The notes under the pieces were generated by a model. That model was not told the origin of the DNA and made no database searches. It saw only the letters and a program-made list of their open reading frames with translations. The position numbers were made by a program, and so were the translations under genes. Shown here one piece after another: positions 9,186-16,307 of a DNA stretch of 64,000 bases (the stretch's first letter is position 1; the number at the start of each line of letters is the position of its first letter). Source of the stretch: Nonomuraea sediminis (GTDB lineage Bacteria; Actinomycetota; Actinomycetes; Streptosporangiales; Streptosporangiaceae); the NCBI RefSeq assembly GCF_018531495.1, contig NZ_JAHDTI010000001.1:186001-250000 (forward strand). Reading direction: 5' to 3'.

Positions 9186-10606
9186 GCCGGGTGCTCGGCG
9201 CGGTCGCCCGACCAGTCGGTGTGGAAGGCGCCCTCGCGGTCGACCCGGTGGTAGGTGTGCGCGCCGAAGTAGTCGCGCAGCCCCTGCACCAGCGCGGCCG
9301 GCAGCCGGTCGCGGCGCAGCCCGTCGTAGTAGGCCAGCGCCGAGGAGAAGCCGGGGGTCGGCACCCCGATCCGCACGGCCGTGGTCACCACGCGCCGCCA
9401 CGCCTCCTGGGCCGCGTTCAGCGCCGCCGCGAAGGTGGGCGCGGTCAGCAGCGTCGGCAGGTCCGGGTCGGCGTCGTAGGCCTCACGGATCCGGTCGAGG
9501 AAGCGGGCCCTGATGATGCAGCCACCGCGCCAGATCGTGGCCATCGCCCCGAGGTCGATGTCCCAGCCGTACTCCTTGGAGGCGGCCGCCATCTGGTCGA
9601 AGCCCTGCGCGTAGGCCACGATCTTCGAGGCGTACAGGGCGTGCCGTACGTCCTCGATCAGCTCGCGCCCGCCCACGCCCGACAGCTCGGGGCCCTCGAG
9701 CGAGCGGGCGGCGGCGCGCTGCTCGGGGTGGCCCGACAGGGCGCGGGCGAAGGTGGCCTCGGCGATGCCGGTCACGGGCACGCCCAGGTCGAGCGCGCTC
9801 TGCACGGTCCAGCGGCCGGTGCCCTTCTGCTCGGCCTGGTCGACCACCACGTCCACGAACGGCTTGCCGGTGGCCGCGTCCACCTGGTCGAGCACCTCGG
9901 CGGTGATCTCGATCAGGTACGACTCCAGCTCGCCCTGGTTCCACTCGCGGAACACCTCGGCCAGCTCGGCCGGGGTGGCGCCGAGCGCCTGGCGCAGCAG
10001 GTCATAGGACTCGGCGATGAGCTGCATGTCGGAGTACTCGATGCCGTTGTGCACCATCTTCACGAAGTGCCCGGCCCCGTCGGGGCCCACGTGCACGGCG
10101 CACGGCACGCCGTCCACCTTGGCCGAGATGTCCTGCAGGATCGGGCCGAGCGCCTCCCAGGACTCCACCGAACCGCCGGGCATGATGCTGGGCCCGTGCA
10201 GCGCGCCCTCCTCGCCGCCGGAGATGCCGGTGCCGACGAAGTGGATGCCGCGCTCCTTCAGCGCCGCCTCCCGCCTGCGGGTGTCGGCGAAGTGCGCGTT
10301 GCCGCCGTCGACGATCATGTCGCCCGGCTCCATCACCGCGGCCAGCTCCTCGATCACGGCGTCCGTGGGAGCACCCGCCTTGACCATGATGATCGCCCGC
10401 CGCGGCCGCTTGAGCGAGGCCACGAAGCCGGCCACGTCCTCCGACGGCACGAACGTCCCCTCGCCGCCGAACTCCTTGACCAGGGCCTGCGTACGGCTCG
10501 CCGAACGGTTGTGCACGGCCACCGCGTACCCGTGCCCGGCCAGGTTCCTGGCCAGGTTGCGGCCCATCGTGGCCAGGCCGGTGACGCCGATGTCTGCCAA
10601 GTCCAT
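9182..10606 (-). CDS. gnd: 6-phosphogluconate dehydrogenase, decarboxylating (NADP-dependent)
   Basis: A 474-residue protein, the normal length for the long-form enzyme. Residues 1-30 hold the Rossmann motif GVTGLATMGRNLA with HNRS at the NADP-binding turn. The substrate signature GISGGEEGALHGPSIMPGG and the catalytic Lys/His motif KMVHNGIEYSDMQLIAE are both present, and the C-terminal tail (FGAHTYHRVDREGAFHTDW) that enters the partner subunit is intact. It oxidises 6-phosphogluconate to ribulose 5-phosphate, CO2 and NADPH in the oxidative pentose phosphate pathway. The ATG at 10606 is chosen because AGGAG lies six bases upstream; upstream in-frame starts lack homology. A HAD phosphatase gene lies 66 bp upstream on the same strand. 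Confidence 0.96.
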   Translation of the reverse strand: MDLADIGVTGLATMGRNLARNLAGHGYAVAVHNRSASRTQALVKEFGGEGTFVPSEDVAGFVASLKRPRRAIIMVKAGAPTDAVIEELAAVMEPGDMIVDGGNAHFADTRRREAALKERGIHFVGTGISGGEEGALHGPSIMPGGSVESWEALGPILQDISAKVDGVPCAVHVGPDGAGHFVKMVHNGIEYSDMQLIAESYDLLRQALGATPAELAEVFREWNQGELESYLIEITAEVLDQVDAATGKPFVDVVVDQAEQKGTGRWTVQSALDLGVPVTGIAEATFARALSGHPEQRAAARSLEGPELSGVGGRELIEDVRHALYASKIVAYAQGFDQMAAASKEYGWDIDLGAMATIWRGGCIIRARFLDRIREAYDADPDLPTLLTAPTFAAALNAAQEAWRRVVTTAVRIGVPTPGFSSALAYYDGLRRDRLPAALVQGLRDYFGAHTYHRVDREGAFHTDWSGDRAEHPA

Positions 10607-10672
10607 CGAAAGCTCCTCTGTCGTGGATACGCTCGGATCCAGCCTGGTGGTTCGGCCCGATATTCCCACGGG

Positions 10673-11365
10673 TCACCCGGCCAGCCGCACCCCGAGCTCA
10701 TCAAGTCTGCTCAGCATGTCTGCCGGATCCGCGTAGACCCGGAAGGCGCCCGAGCGTTCGAGCTCGTCGCGGCCGTAGCCGCCCGACAGCAGCCCGATCC
10801 CGAGCGCGCCCGCGCGGCGGGCGGCCAGCAGGTCCCAGACGCTGTCTCCCACCACCATCGCATGGGCGGGATCGATGCCGAGCAGCGACGCCCCCGCCAG
10901 GAACAGGTCGGGGTCGGGCTTGGCCCTGCGCACCATGTCCCTGGTGACCATCGGCGTGTCCGCGGGCAGGCCGAGCATGCCCAGCGCGAGGCGCGCCGTA
11001 CGGGCGTAGCCGCTGGTGGCGATCGCCCAGGGCACGCCGCGCGCGGTCAGCTCGGTCAGCAGCTCCACGGCGCCGGGCAGCGGCCTGACCGAGTCGACCT
11101 GCTCGGCGTAGGCGTCGGCGTGCGTGGTCTGCAGCTCGTCGATCTGCTCGGCGGTCAGCTTCAATCCCGTCTCGCGCAGCAGCGCGGTCACGAACAGGCC
11201 GCCGCTCATGCCGATGCGCCGGTGGATGCGCCACACCGACAGGTCGATGCCCATCGCGGAAAGCGCCTGACGCCAGGCGATCACGTGCTGGTAGACGCTG
11301 TCGATCAGGGTGCCGTCCAGGTCGAACAGGAACGAGGGCGAGGGTGCCTCAGGAAAGTCGTACAT
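10673..11365 (-). CDS. HAD-family hydrolase (phosphoglycolate phosphatase / beta-PGM-like)
   Basis: A 230-residue protein with all four HAD motifs: FDLDGTLIDS (catalytic Asp pair, ~14-23), a Ser/Thr motif in WAIATSGYA (~110), Lys in RAKPDPDLFL (~150) and the acidic GDSVWD (~175). The four-helix cap between motifs I and II fits subclass IA. Likely a cytosolic sugar-phosphate or phosphoglycolate phosphatase. It shares a strand with gnd, 66 bp downstream, so a link to sugar-phosphate metabolism is plausible but unproven. The start at 11365 gives a family-typical N-terminus. Confidence 0.88.
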   Translation of the reverse strand: MYDFPEAPSPSFLFDLDGTLIDSVYQHVIAWRQALSAMGIDLSVWRIHRRIGMSGGLFVTALLRETGLKLTAEQIDELQTTHADAYAEQVDSVRPLPGAVELLTELTARGVPWAIATSGYARTARLALGMLGLPADTPMVTRDMVRRAKPDPDLFLAGASLLGIDPAHAMVVGDSVWDLLAARRAGALGIGLLSGGYGRDELERSGAFRVYADPADMLSRLDELGVRLAG

Positions 11366-11388
11366 GGCCCCATGACACCATGGTGAGC

Positions 11389-12036
11389 ATGAAGATCGTC
11401 ATAGCGGGCGGGCACGGGAAGATCGCGCTGCGGCTCGAGCGGCTGCTCGGCGCAGACGCGGTCGGCCTGGTGCGCAACCCCGCGCACGTCGCCGACGTCG
11501 AGGCCGCCGGCGCCCTGGCCGTGGTGCTCGACCTGGAGAGCGCCACCGTCGACGAGGTCGCCAAGGTACTGGAGGGCGCTGACGCGGCCGTCTTCGCGGC
11601 AGGCGCGGGCCCGGGCAGCGGCGTGGCGCGCAAGGACACGGTCGACAGGGCCGCCTCGGTGCTGCTGGCCGACGCGGCCGAGCGGGCGGGCGTGCGGCGC
11701 TTCGTGCAGATCTCCTCGATGGGCGCTGGCAGGCCGCCCGCGCCCGGCTCCGACGAGGTGTGGGCCGCCTACCTCACCGCCAAGACCGAGGCGGAGGACG
11801 ACCTGCGCCGCCGCGACCTGGACTGGACGATCCTGCGGCCCGGCGGCCTGACCGACGCCCCCGGCAACGGCCGGGTACGGCTGGCGCCCCAGGTGCCGCG
11901 CGGCACGGTGCCGCGCGACGACGTGGCGGCCGTGATCGTCGCCCTGCTGGCCGAGCCCCGCACCGCGGGCCTGACGCTCGAGCTGGTGTCGGGCGACGCC
12001 CCGATCAGTTCTGCAGTGGCGTCAGCTCTCGGTTGA
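11389..12036 (+). CDS. NAD(P)H-binding atypical SDR (NmrA/YwnB-like)
   Basis: A 215-residue protein beginning MKIVIAGGHGKIALRL, an atypical Rossmann glycine motif (GGxGxxA). It continues with VGLVRNPAHV, AVFAAGAGPGSG and the RRFVQISSMGA stretch usual for SDR5-type NAD(P)-binding proteins, and TAKTEAEDDLRRRDLDWTILRPGGLTD. Members act as oxidoreductases or redox sensors; no substrate can be proposed. ATG at 11380 is an alternative three residues upstream. The 3' end overlaps the convergent LLM oxidoreductase by 32 bp. Confidence 0.85.
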   Translation: MKIVIAGGHGKIALRLERLLGADAVGLVRNPAHVADVEAAGALAVVLDLESATVDEVAKVLEGADAAVFAAGAGPGSGVARKDTVDRAASVLLADAAERAGVRRFVQISSMGAGRPPAPGSDEVWAAYLTAKTEAEDDLRRRDLDWTILRPGGLTDAPGNGRVRLAPQVPRGTVPRDDVAAVIVALLAEPRTAGLTLELVSGDAPISSAVASALG

Positions 12037-12877
12037 ACCCGTCGAGGAACTCGCGCAGCCCGGGTTCCCGTCCGGCCGGCCGTACGACGAACTTGGTGAG
12101 ACCGGCGGCCACGTAGCGCTCGACCTGGGCCCGCGCGGCTGCCCAACCCGCGGGCACGAGCGCGGCCGGGTCGGCGTCCGGGCGGCGGCGCCTGATCGAG
12201 GCGAGCAGGTCGTCGGAAACGTCGCCGAGGGCGACCGCGATCGAGAGGCCGAAATGGTCGGGCTCGATCTCGCGCCCGGCCTCGGCGGCGTGGCGCTGGA
12301 TCTCCTCACGCGCGGCGCCCGCTTCCGCGGGGGTGAGCAGGCTGCCCAGCCAGCCGTCGGAGAGCCTGCCCGCCCTGCGCAGCGCGGCCGGGGCGCTGCC
12401 GCCCACCCACAGGTCGAGCGGCTTGGCGGGCAGCGGGCCGACGGTGGCGTCGGTGACGCGGTAGTGGTCGCCCTTGAAGGTGACCCGCTCCTGGCGCAGC
12501 AGCTGCCTGAGCAGGCTCAGTCCCTCGTCGAAGACCTCGCCGCGCGGACCGTCGACGGGGAAGGCGTCGCGCTCGCGCGGCCGGGCCGGGGACACGCCGA
12601 AGGCGGGCAGCACCCGGCGGGGATGGAGCAGGGCCAGCGAAGCCAGTTGCTTGGCCACCAGGACGGGGTGGCGGCCGGGCAGGATCGCCACGCCGAAACC
12701 CACCTTCAGCGCGCGGGTGCGTGACAGGGCGTGGCCCATGCCGATGAACGGGTCGATCGAGGCGTCGTAGACGCGTTCGGAGATCCAGAGGGAGTCGATG
12801 CCGAGCTCCTCGGCCAGGTCGACGGTCTGCGTGAAGTCGGCTGCGGGGGGCGGCGCGATTCCGAGGCGAATCTTCAT
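12005..12877 (-). CDS. LLM-class flavin- or F420-dependent oxidoreductase
   Basis: A 290-residue TIM-barrel protein of the bacterial luciferase-like superfamily. Seen: MKIRLGIAPPP, GIDSLWISERVYDASIDPFIGMG, VGFGVAILPGRHPVLVAKQLASL, LDLWVGGSAPAALRRAGRLSDGWLGSLLTP. The last is the usual strand 6-7 region that holds the isoalloxazine. The size and the absence of a partner gene suggest an F420- or FMN-linked reductase or monooxygenase of unknown substrate. The start at 12877 follows the family; an ATG at 12913 would add 12 residues with no homology. Its upstream DNA is the right end of the tnpB element, so its native promoter may have been displaced. It overlaps the convergent NAD(P)H-binding gene by 32 bp. 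Confidence 0.85.
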   Translation of the reverse strand: MKIRLGIAPPPAADFTQTVDLAEELGIDSLWISERVYDASIDPFIGMGHALSRTRALKVGFGVAILPGRHPVLVAKQLASLALLHPRRVLPAFGVSPARPRERDAFPVDGPRGEVFDEGLSLLRQLLRQERVTFKGDHYRVTDATVGPLPAKPLDLWVGGSAPAALRRAGRLSDGWLGSLLTPAEAGAAREEIQRHAAEAGREIEPDHFGLSIAVALGDVSDDLLASIRRRRPDADPAALVPAGWAAARAQVERYVAAGLTKFVVRPAGREPGLREFLDGFNRELTPLQN

Positions 12878-12932
12878 ACTGGAATGGTGAGTCAGCTTCC
12901 CGGTCGTGAACAACCGAGCTTGCAGCTCATCC

Positions 12933-12951
12933 CCGTCGATGGCATCGACGG
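12933..12951. terminator. Hairpin at the tnpB right end
   Basis: CCGTCGAT/ATCGACGG form a perfect 8-bp stem with a three-base loop, one base after the tnpB stop. In IS200/IS605 elements, hairpins near the right end are recognised by TnpA and form part of the guide RNA scaffold. It could equally terminate tnpB transcription. Confidence 0.55.
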
Positions 12952-12952
12952 T

Positions 12953-14089
12953 TCAGGCCGCGTCGTCGGCAGCGTGACTCACTGCCCAGCCTGCGACACC
13001 ACGCGCAGCGATGTTGCGGGCCGCGTTGACGTCGGCATGCTCGGCGAAGCCACACGACGTGCATTTGAAGACAGCCTGGGCTGGTCGGTTGCGCTTGTCC
13101 ACGTGGTGGCAGACCGAGCACTCCTGGGAGGAGTAGGCAGGGTTCACGTGCACGAGGGCGACTCCGGCCCGGGCCGCCTTGTACGTGATGAAGCTCCCCA
13201 GTTGGTGGAAACTCCACGAGTGCAGGGTGACCCGCTGGGGCTTGCGGAGCCGTACCCGGTCACGGATGCCCTGGAGGTCTTCCAGGGCGACCCCGCGGCC
13301 GGTGCGTTCAGCCTCGGTCACGATGCGCTTGGCGATTACGTGGTTGGTGTCGGCGGCGAATTTGGCCTCCTTGCGGCGGCGTCGCTTCAACAGCCGTTTC
13401 GCGGACTTGGTGGCCTTGGCCTGGAGACGGCGGCGCAATCCCCGCTGCCGATGCCGGTGCGCGTTCAGGCCTTTGCCCGAGCGCCGGATGCCGTCACTGG
13501 TGGTGGCGATATTGGCGATGCCAAGATCCACGCCGAGGAATCCGGCGGTCGGCACGGCTACCGGCCGGTCCGGCAGATCGCAGGTCGCGAGCAGGAACCA
13601 CATGCCATCCCTGCAAATCAGATCGGACTCGCCTTTTCGATGCGCAGCGAGGGTCTTCAGCTGCTCAGGTGAGCATGTGAACGCCACATCCTTGACCCGG
13701 CCAGCGACCGTCCAAATCGAGACCGTCCCCGCCTCGAGTTGCCAGGACAGGCACCGGTCATCGTAGGTCTGGGCCGCGTCAGCACGGAAGACGACCGGCT
13801 TGCCGTTAGCCCGAGCCAGGCGCGGTCTCGCCTTCAGGTTCGCCTTCACCGTGGTGTAGGCGTCGGCGACCTTCTTGATCACGTGCTGGGCGGCCTGCGC
13901 ACCCAGCCCGTACCGCTGCTTGATGTCCTGGTAGGTGTGCCCGCGCAGGTCGTACTCGCGTGTCGCCCCAGCCGTGAAAGCAATCCGTGAGACATCGTTT
14001 GCGGCCTGGTTGACCGCGTGGAGGGTCGCCTCCAGCGCCGCCGTCTGCTCGGGGGTCGGCAGGAGCCTCACCTGCACCACCAGCTTCAC
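12953..14089 (-). CDS. tnpB: TnpB, RNA-guided endonuclease of an IS200/IS605-type element
   Basis: A 378-residue, full-length TnpB. RuvC motifs: Asp in LGVDLGIANIATT (~190), Glu in GVALEDLQGIRDR (~275) and Asp in EHADVNAARNIAARG (~350). The zinc finger between motifs II and III is CSVCHHVD ... FKCTSCG. The start used is GTG at 14089 (VKLVVQVRLLPTPEQ), where homology begins; ATG at 14116 would add an unrelated stretch. No frameshift or stop is seen, so the nuclease may be active. TnpB cuts DNA guided by an RNA made from the element's right end, here expected to span the 3' part of the gene to about 12900 on the minus strand. GC is lower than in the flanking genes. A broken tnpA lies divergently upstream. 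Confidence 0.93.
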   Translation of the reverse strand: MKLVVQVRLLPTPEQTAALEATLHAVNQAANDVSRIAFTAGATREYDLRGHTYQDIKQRYGLGAQAAQHVIKKVADAYTTVKANLKARPRLARANGKPVVFRADAAQTYDDRCLSWQLEAGTVSIWTVAGRVKDVAFTCSPEQLKTLAAHRKGESDLICRDGMWFLLATCDLPDRPVAVPTAGFLGVDLGIANIATTSDGIRRSGKGLNAHRHRQRGLRRRLQAKATKSAKRLLKRRRRKEAKFAADTNHVIAKRIVTEAERTGRGVALEDLQGIRDRVRLRKPQRVTLHSWSFHQLGSFITYKAARAGVALVHVNPAYSSQECSVCHHVDKRNRPAQAVFKCTSCGFAEHADVNAARNIAARGVAGWAVSHAADDAA

Positions 14090-14158
14090 AATCGAACACA
14101 GTACCCAATAGTCCATGTCGCCGCGATAGGAACCGCACCGGATATCCGCCGTGGACCC

Positions 14159-14235
14159 GCTTTCGCCCGGAGCTTGCACGTCCACTTGGTCTTCACCCCA
14201 AAGGACCAGCGGGTCTTCATCGCCGCGCTCCTGAG
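14159..14235 (+). pseudogene. tnpA (Y1 transposase) N-terminal stub
   Basis: About 25 codons read AFARSLHVHLVFTPKDQRVF, matching the first conserved strand of IS200/IS605 Y1 transposases (family form: L-H-x-H-L-V-F-x-x-K-Y-R-R-x-V-F). The HUH motif and catalytic Tyr are absent; the sequence turns unrelated after about 14240. Short but specific, because it is adjacent to and divergent from tnpB as in IS605. Confidence 0.6.
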
Positions 14236-14353
14236 TCGTCCCTGGCCTGGCATCGAAGATTCCGGACTTGGGCGGTGAGAGTCCCGGAGTCCGGCGCCAC
14301 GGCTACAGAGGCGGACATCATGGGGCATATCCGAGGTTCGATAGGGTGCGGGG

Positions 14354-14782
14354 ATGGGTGATCTTGGGGAGGACCCGCGGCCTGCTCGGGGGGCCGTGCG
14401 GGAGGTGTTCGGGGTCGATCGGGTGGCGAAGTTGGACTACTCGCCCGAGCTGGACGGCGCGGCCGATCCCGGGGAGATCGTGTGGGCCTGGGTGCCGTAC
14501 GAGGAGGACCCCGACCGGGGCAAGGACCGGCCGCTGCTCGTGGTGGGCAGGGCGGGCGGCGAGCTGCTCGGCGTGATGCTGTCCAGCCACGGCGACCACG
14601 GCCCCGAGTGGCTCGAGCTGGGCGCCTGGGGACGCGACGGCAAGGTGTCGTACGCGCGCCTCGACCGGGTGTTCCTGCTGTCTGAGGAGGGCATCCGGCG
14701 CGAGGGCGCCGTGCTGGACGCCGGCCGCTTCACCCGGGTGGCCGCCGCGCTCCAGGAGCTCCACGGCTGGCGCGTCGCATGA
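14354..14782 (+). CDS. PemK/MazF-like family protein
   Basis: A 142-residue protein. The core is GEIVWAWVPYEEDPDRGKDRPLLVVGRAGGELLGVMLSS, the PemK/MazF-type SH3-like barrel signature (exit strand GxIVWxxVP, then DRPxLVV). MazF toxins cut mRNA at short motifs. No antitoxin gene is adjacent: the upstream 110 bp hold only decayed transposon DNA and the next gene is a flavoenzyme. The N-terminal ~35 residues (GDLGEDPRPARGAVREVFGVD) are extra compared with typical 110-residue toxins. It may be a solitary family member without toxin activity. Seven bases separate it from the flavoenzyme gene, so they are probably cotranscribed. Confidence 0.75.
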   Translation: MGDLGEDPRPARGAVREVFGVDRVAKLDYSPELDGAADPGEIVWAWVPYEEDPDRGKDRPLLVVGRAGGELLGVMLSSHGDHGPEWLELGAWGRDGKVSYARLDRVFLLSEEGIRREGAVLDAGRFTRVAAALQELHGWRVA

Positions 14783-14789
14783 CCCCGGA

Positions 14790-15830
14790 ATGACGACCAT
14801 GCGGGTCGTCGTGATCGGGAGCGGGATCGTCGGGGCGGCCGCCGCCTACGAGCTGAGCCGCCGCGGCGCCGAGGTCGTCGTGCTGGACGCGGGAAGCCCC
14901 GGGCAGGCGACGGCCGCCGGCGCGGGCATCGTGTGCCCGTGGGTGGACCATCCGGACGACGAGCCCTGGTACGAGCTGGCCCGCGCTGGCGCCGTGCACT
15001 ACCGCGAGCTGGAGGAGACCCTCGGCCTCGGCTACGCCCGGGTGGGCGCGCTGCTGGTGGCCGAGGACCCGGCCGAGCTGGACGACGTCCGCGAGCTGCT
15101 GCACCGCCGCCGCCCCGGCGCGCCGGAGATGGGCGACGTCGCGGACGTGCGGGATCCGTCGGGGCTCTTCCCGCCGCTGGATCCCGCACTGCACGCCGTA
15201 CTCGTGCCGGGGGCGGCGCGGGTGGACGGGCGGGCCGTACGCGATGCCCTGCTGCGTGCGGCGGGAGCCGAGGTCCTGCACAGGACGGCCGTCCTGACGG
15301 AGTCCGGTGAGGTCGCGGGGATGGACGCGGACCAGGTGGTGGTGGCCGCAGGGGCGTGGAGCGGGCGGGTGTGCGCGCCGCTGGGGGTGGACTTGCCGGT
15401 CCTGCCGCGGCGGGGGCAGATCGTGCACGTGACGGTCGACGGGGCCGACACCTCGGGGTGGCCGATCGTGCTGCCGCGGCGGGGGCCGTACCTGCTGGGG
15501 TTCCCCAGCTCGCGGGTGGTCGTGGGGGCGACCGTGGAGGACGCCGGGTTCGATCCGCGGGTGACGATGGGCGGCCTGGACGAGGTGCTGTCCGCGGGGT
15601 TGCGGCTGGCGCCGGGGCTGGCCGCGGCGACCGTGGCCGAGACGCGGGTGGGGCTGCGGCCGGTACTGGCCAACGGGCGTCCGCTGATCGCCAGATTGAC
15701 CGATCGGGTGGTGGTCGCGACGGGGCTGGGCGCCTACGGGCTCACGGCCGGGCCGTTCGCGGGGCTGGTGGCGGCGGCGCTGGCGCTCGGCGAGCCGCCG
15801 CCCATCGACGTCACCCCGTACGGGGTCTGA
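14790..15830 (+). CDS. FAD-dependent oxidoreductase, DadA / glycine oxidase-like
   Basis: A 346-residue protein of the DAO fold. The N-terminus RVVVIGSGIVGAAAAYELSRRGAEVVVLDAG is a textbook FAD dinucleotide motif, followed by GQATAAGAGIVCPW (DadA-like). The C-terminus has VGLRPVLANGRPLIARLTDRVVVATGLGAYGLTAGPFAGLVAAAL, the second FAD-binding segment. It likely oxidises a D-amino acid, glycine or another amine with O2 or a quinone; the substrate is unknown. A start at 14790 or 14799 is equally plausible. It follows the PemK-like gene by seven bases. Confidence 0.88.
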   Translation: MTTMRVVVIGSGIVGAAAAYELSRRGAEVVVLDAGSPGQATAAGAGIVCPWVDHPDDEPWYELARAGAVHYRELEETLGLGYARVGALLVAEDPAELDDVRELLHRRRPGAPEMGDVADVRDPSGLFPPLDPALHAVLVPGAARVDGRAVRDALLRAAGAEVLHRTAVLTESGEVAGMDADQVVVAAGAWSGRVCAPLGVDLPVLPRRGQIVHVTVDGADTSGWPIVLPRRGPYLLGFPSSRVVVGATVEDAGFDPRVTMGGLDEVLSAGLRLAPGLAAATVAETRVGLRPVLANGRPLIARLTDRVVVATGLGAYGLTAGPFAGLVAAALALGEPPPIDVTPYGV

Positions 15831-15874
15831 ACCTGTCTCGATAAGCGCATCGCGGACGTGTAGGCTCATCCTGA

Positions 15875-15888
15875 GTTAGTCAACTAAC
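15875..15888. promoter_or_regulatory. 14-bp palindromic operator (GTTAGT-CA-ACTAAC)
   Basis: A perfect inverted repeat with a two-base spacer lies 20 bp before the PPOX-type gene start, in a position to block its promoter. The shape and bases resemble TetR/MarR-family operators. No regulator gene is adjacent, so control would be in trans. Confidence 0.6.
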
Positions 15889-15908
15889 ACAGGATGGGCT
15901 TTGGGGCG

Positions 15909-16298
15909 ATGAGTCTTTTGTCGGTCGCGGACGCGACGTTTCTCGAGGAGCCGCACGCGGGGGTGTTCACCACGATCCGGCCGGACGGGTCGCCGCACGT
16001 GGCGCCGGTCCGCTTCACCTGGGATGACGACCAGGACGTGGCCAGGGTCATGACCAGGTCGGCCACCCGCAAGGTCCGCAACCTGCTGGCGGTGCCGGAG
16101 TCCCGGGTGGCGATCTGCCAGGTGTGGGGGCCGCGGTGGGTGACGCTCGAGGGCGTCGCCACGGTTTCCGACGATCCGGATCGCGTGGCCGAGGGGGCTC
16201 GCAGGTACGCCGCCCGTTACGGCATGCTGCCGCCCGAGCCGCCCGGCCGGGTCGTCATCGAGATCGCCGTCGACCGGGTGATGACGCTGCCGTGGTGA
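15909..16298 (+). CDS. Pyridoxamine 5'-phosphate oxidase-fold (PPOX/FDOR) protein
   Basis: A 129-residue split-barrel flavin or F420 protein. Seen: ADATFLEEPHAGVFTTIRPDGSPHVAPVRF (first barrel strands) and RKVRNLLAVPESRVAICQVWGPRWVTLEGVATV. The 'GxPHVxPVRF' pattern is that of PPOX-class F420-dependent enzymes. The function is reduction or binding of an unknown small molecule. ATG at 15909 is preferred over ATG at 15894 because GGGG lies close upstream and homology starts at SLLSVAD. It sits downstream of a 14-bp palindrome and is convergent with the AfsR-like regulator. Confidence 0.82.
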   Translation: MSLLSVADATFLEEPHAGVFTTIRPDGSPHVAPVRFTWDDDQDVARVMTRSATRKVRNLLAVPESRVAICQVWGPRWVTLEGVATVSDDPDRVAEGARRYAARYGMLPPEPPGRVVIEIAVDRVMTLPW

Positions 16299-16307
16299 GA
16301 AGGAGGC

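Larger units (their letters stand above)
12880..14245. mobile_element. IS200/IS605-type element, tnpA decayed and tnpB intact
   Basis: Right boundary region: hairpin and short sequence between tnpB and the LLM gene (12878-12952). Left part: divergent tnpA stub. The divergent gene order matches IS605 itself. The left end cannot be placed because tnpA is truncated, so the boundaries given are approximate. No target duplication is expected for this family. Confidence 0.7.

Noticed and set aside
8840..11386. 848-codon plus-strand frame across thioesterase, gnd and HAD genes
   Set aside because: It spans three well-supported genes on both strands and reads as His/Gln/Gly/Arg low complexity, the usual antisense artefact.
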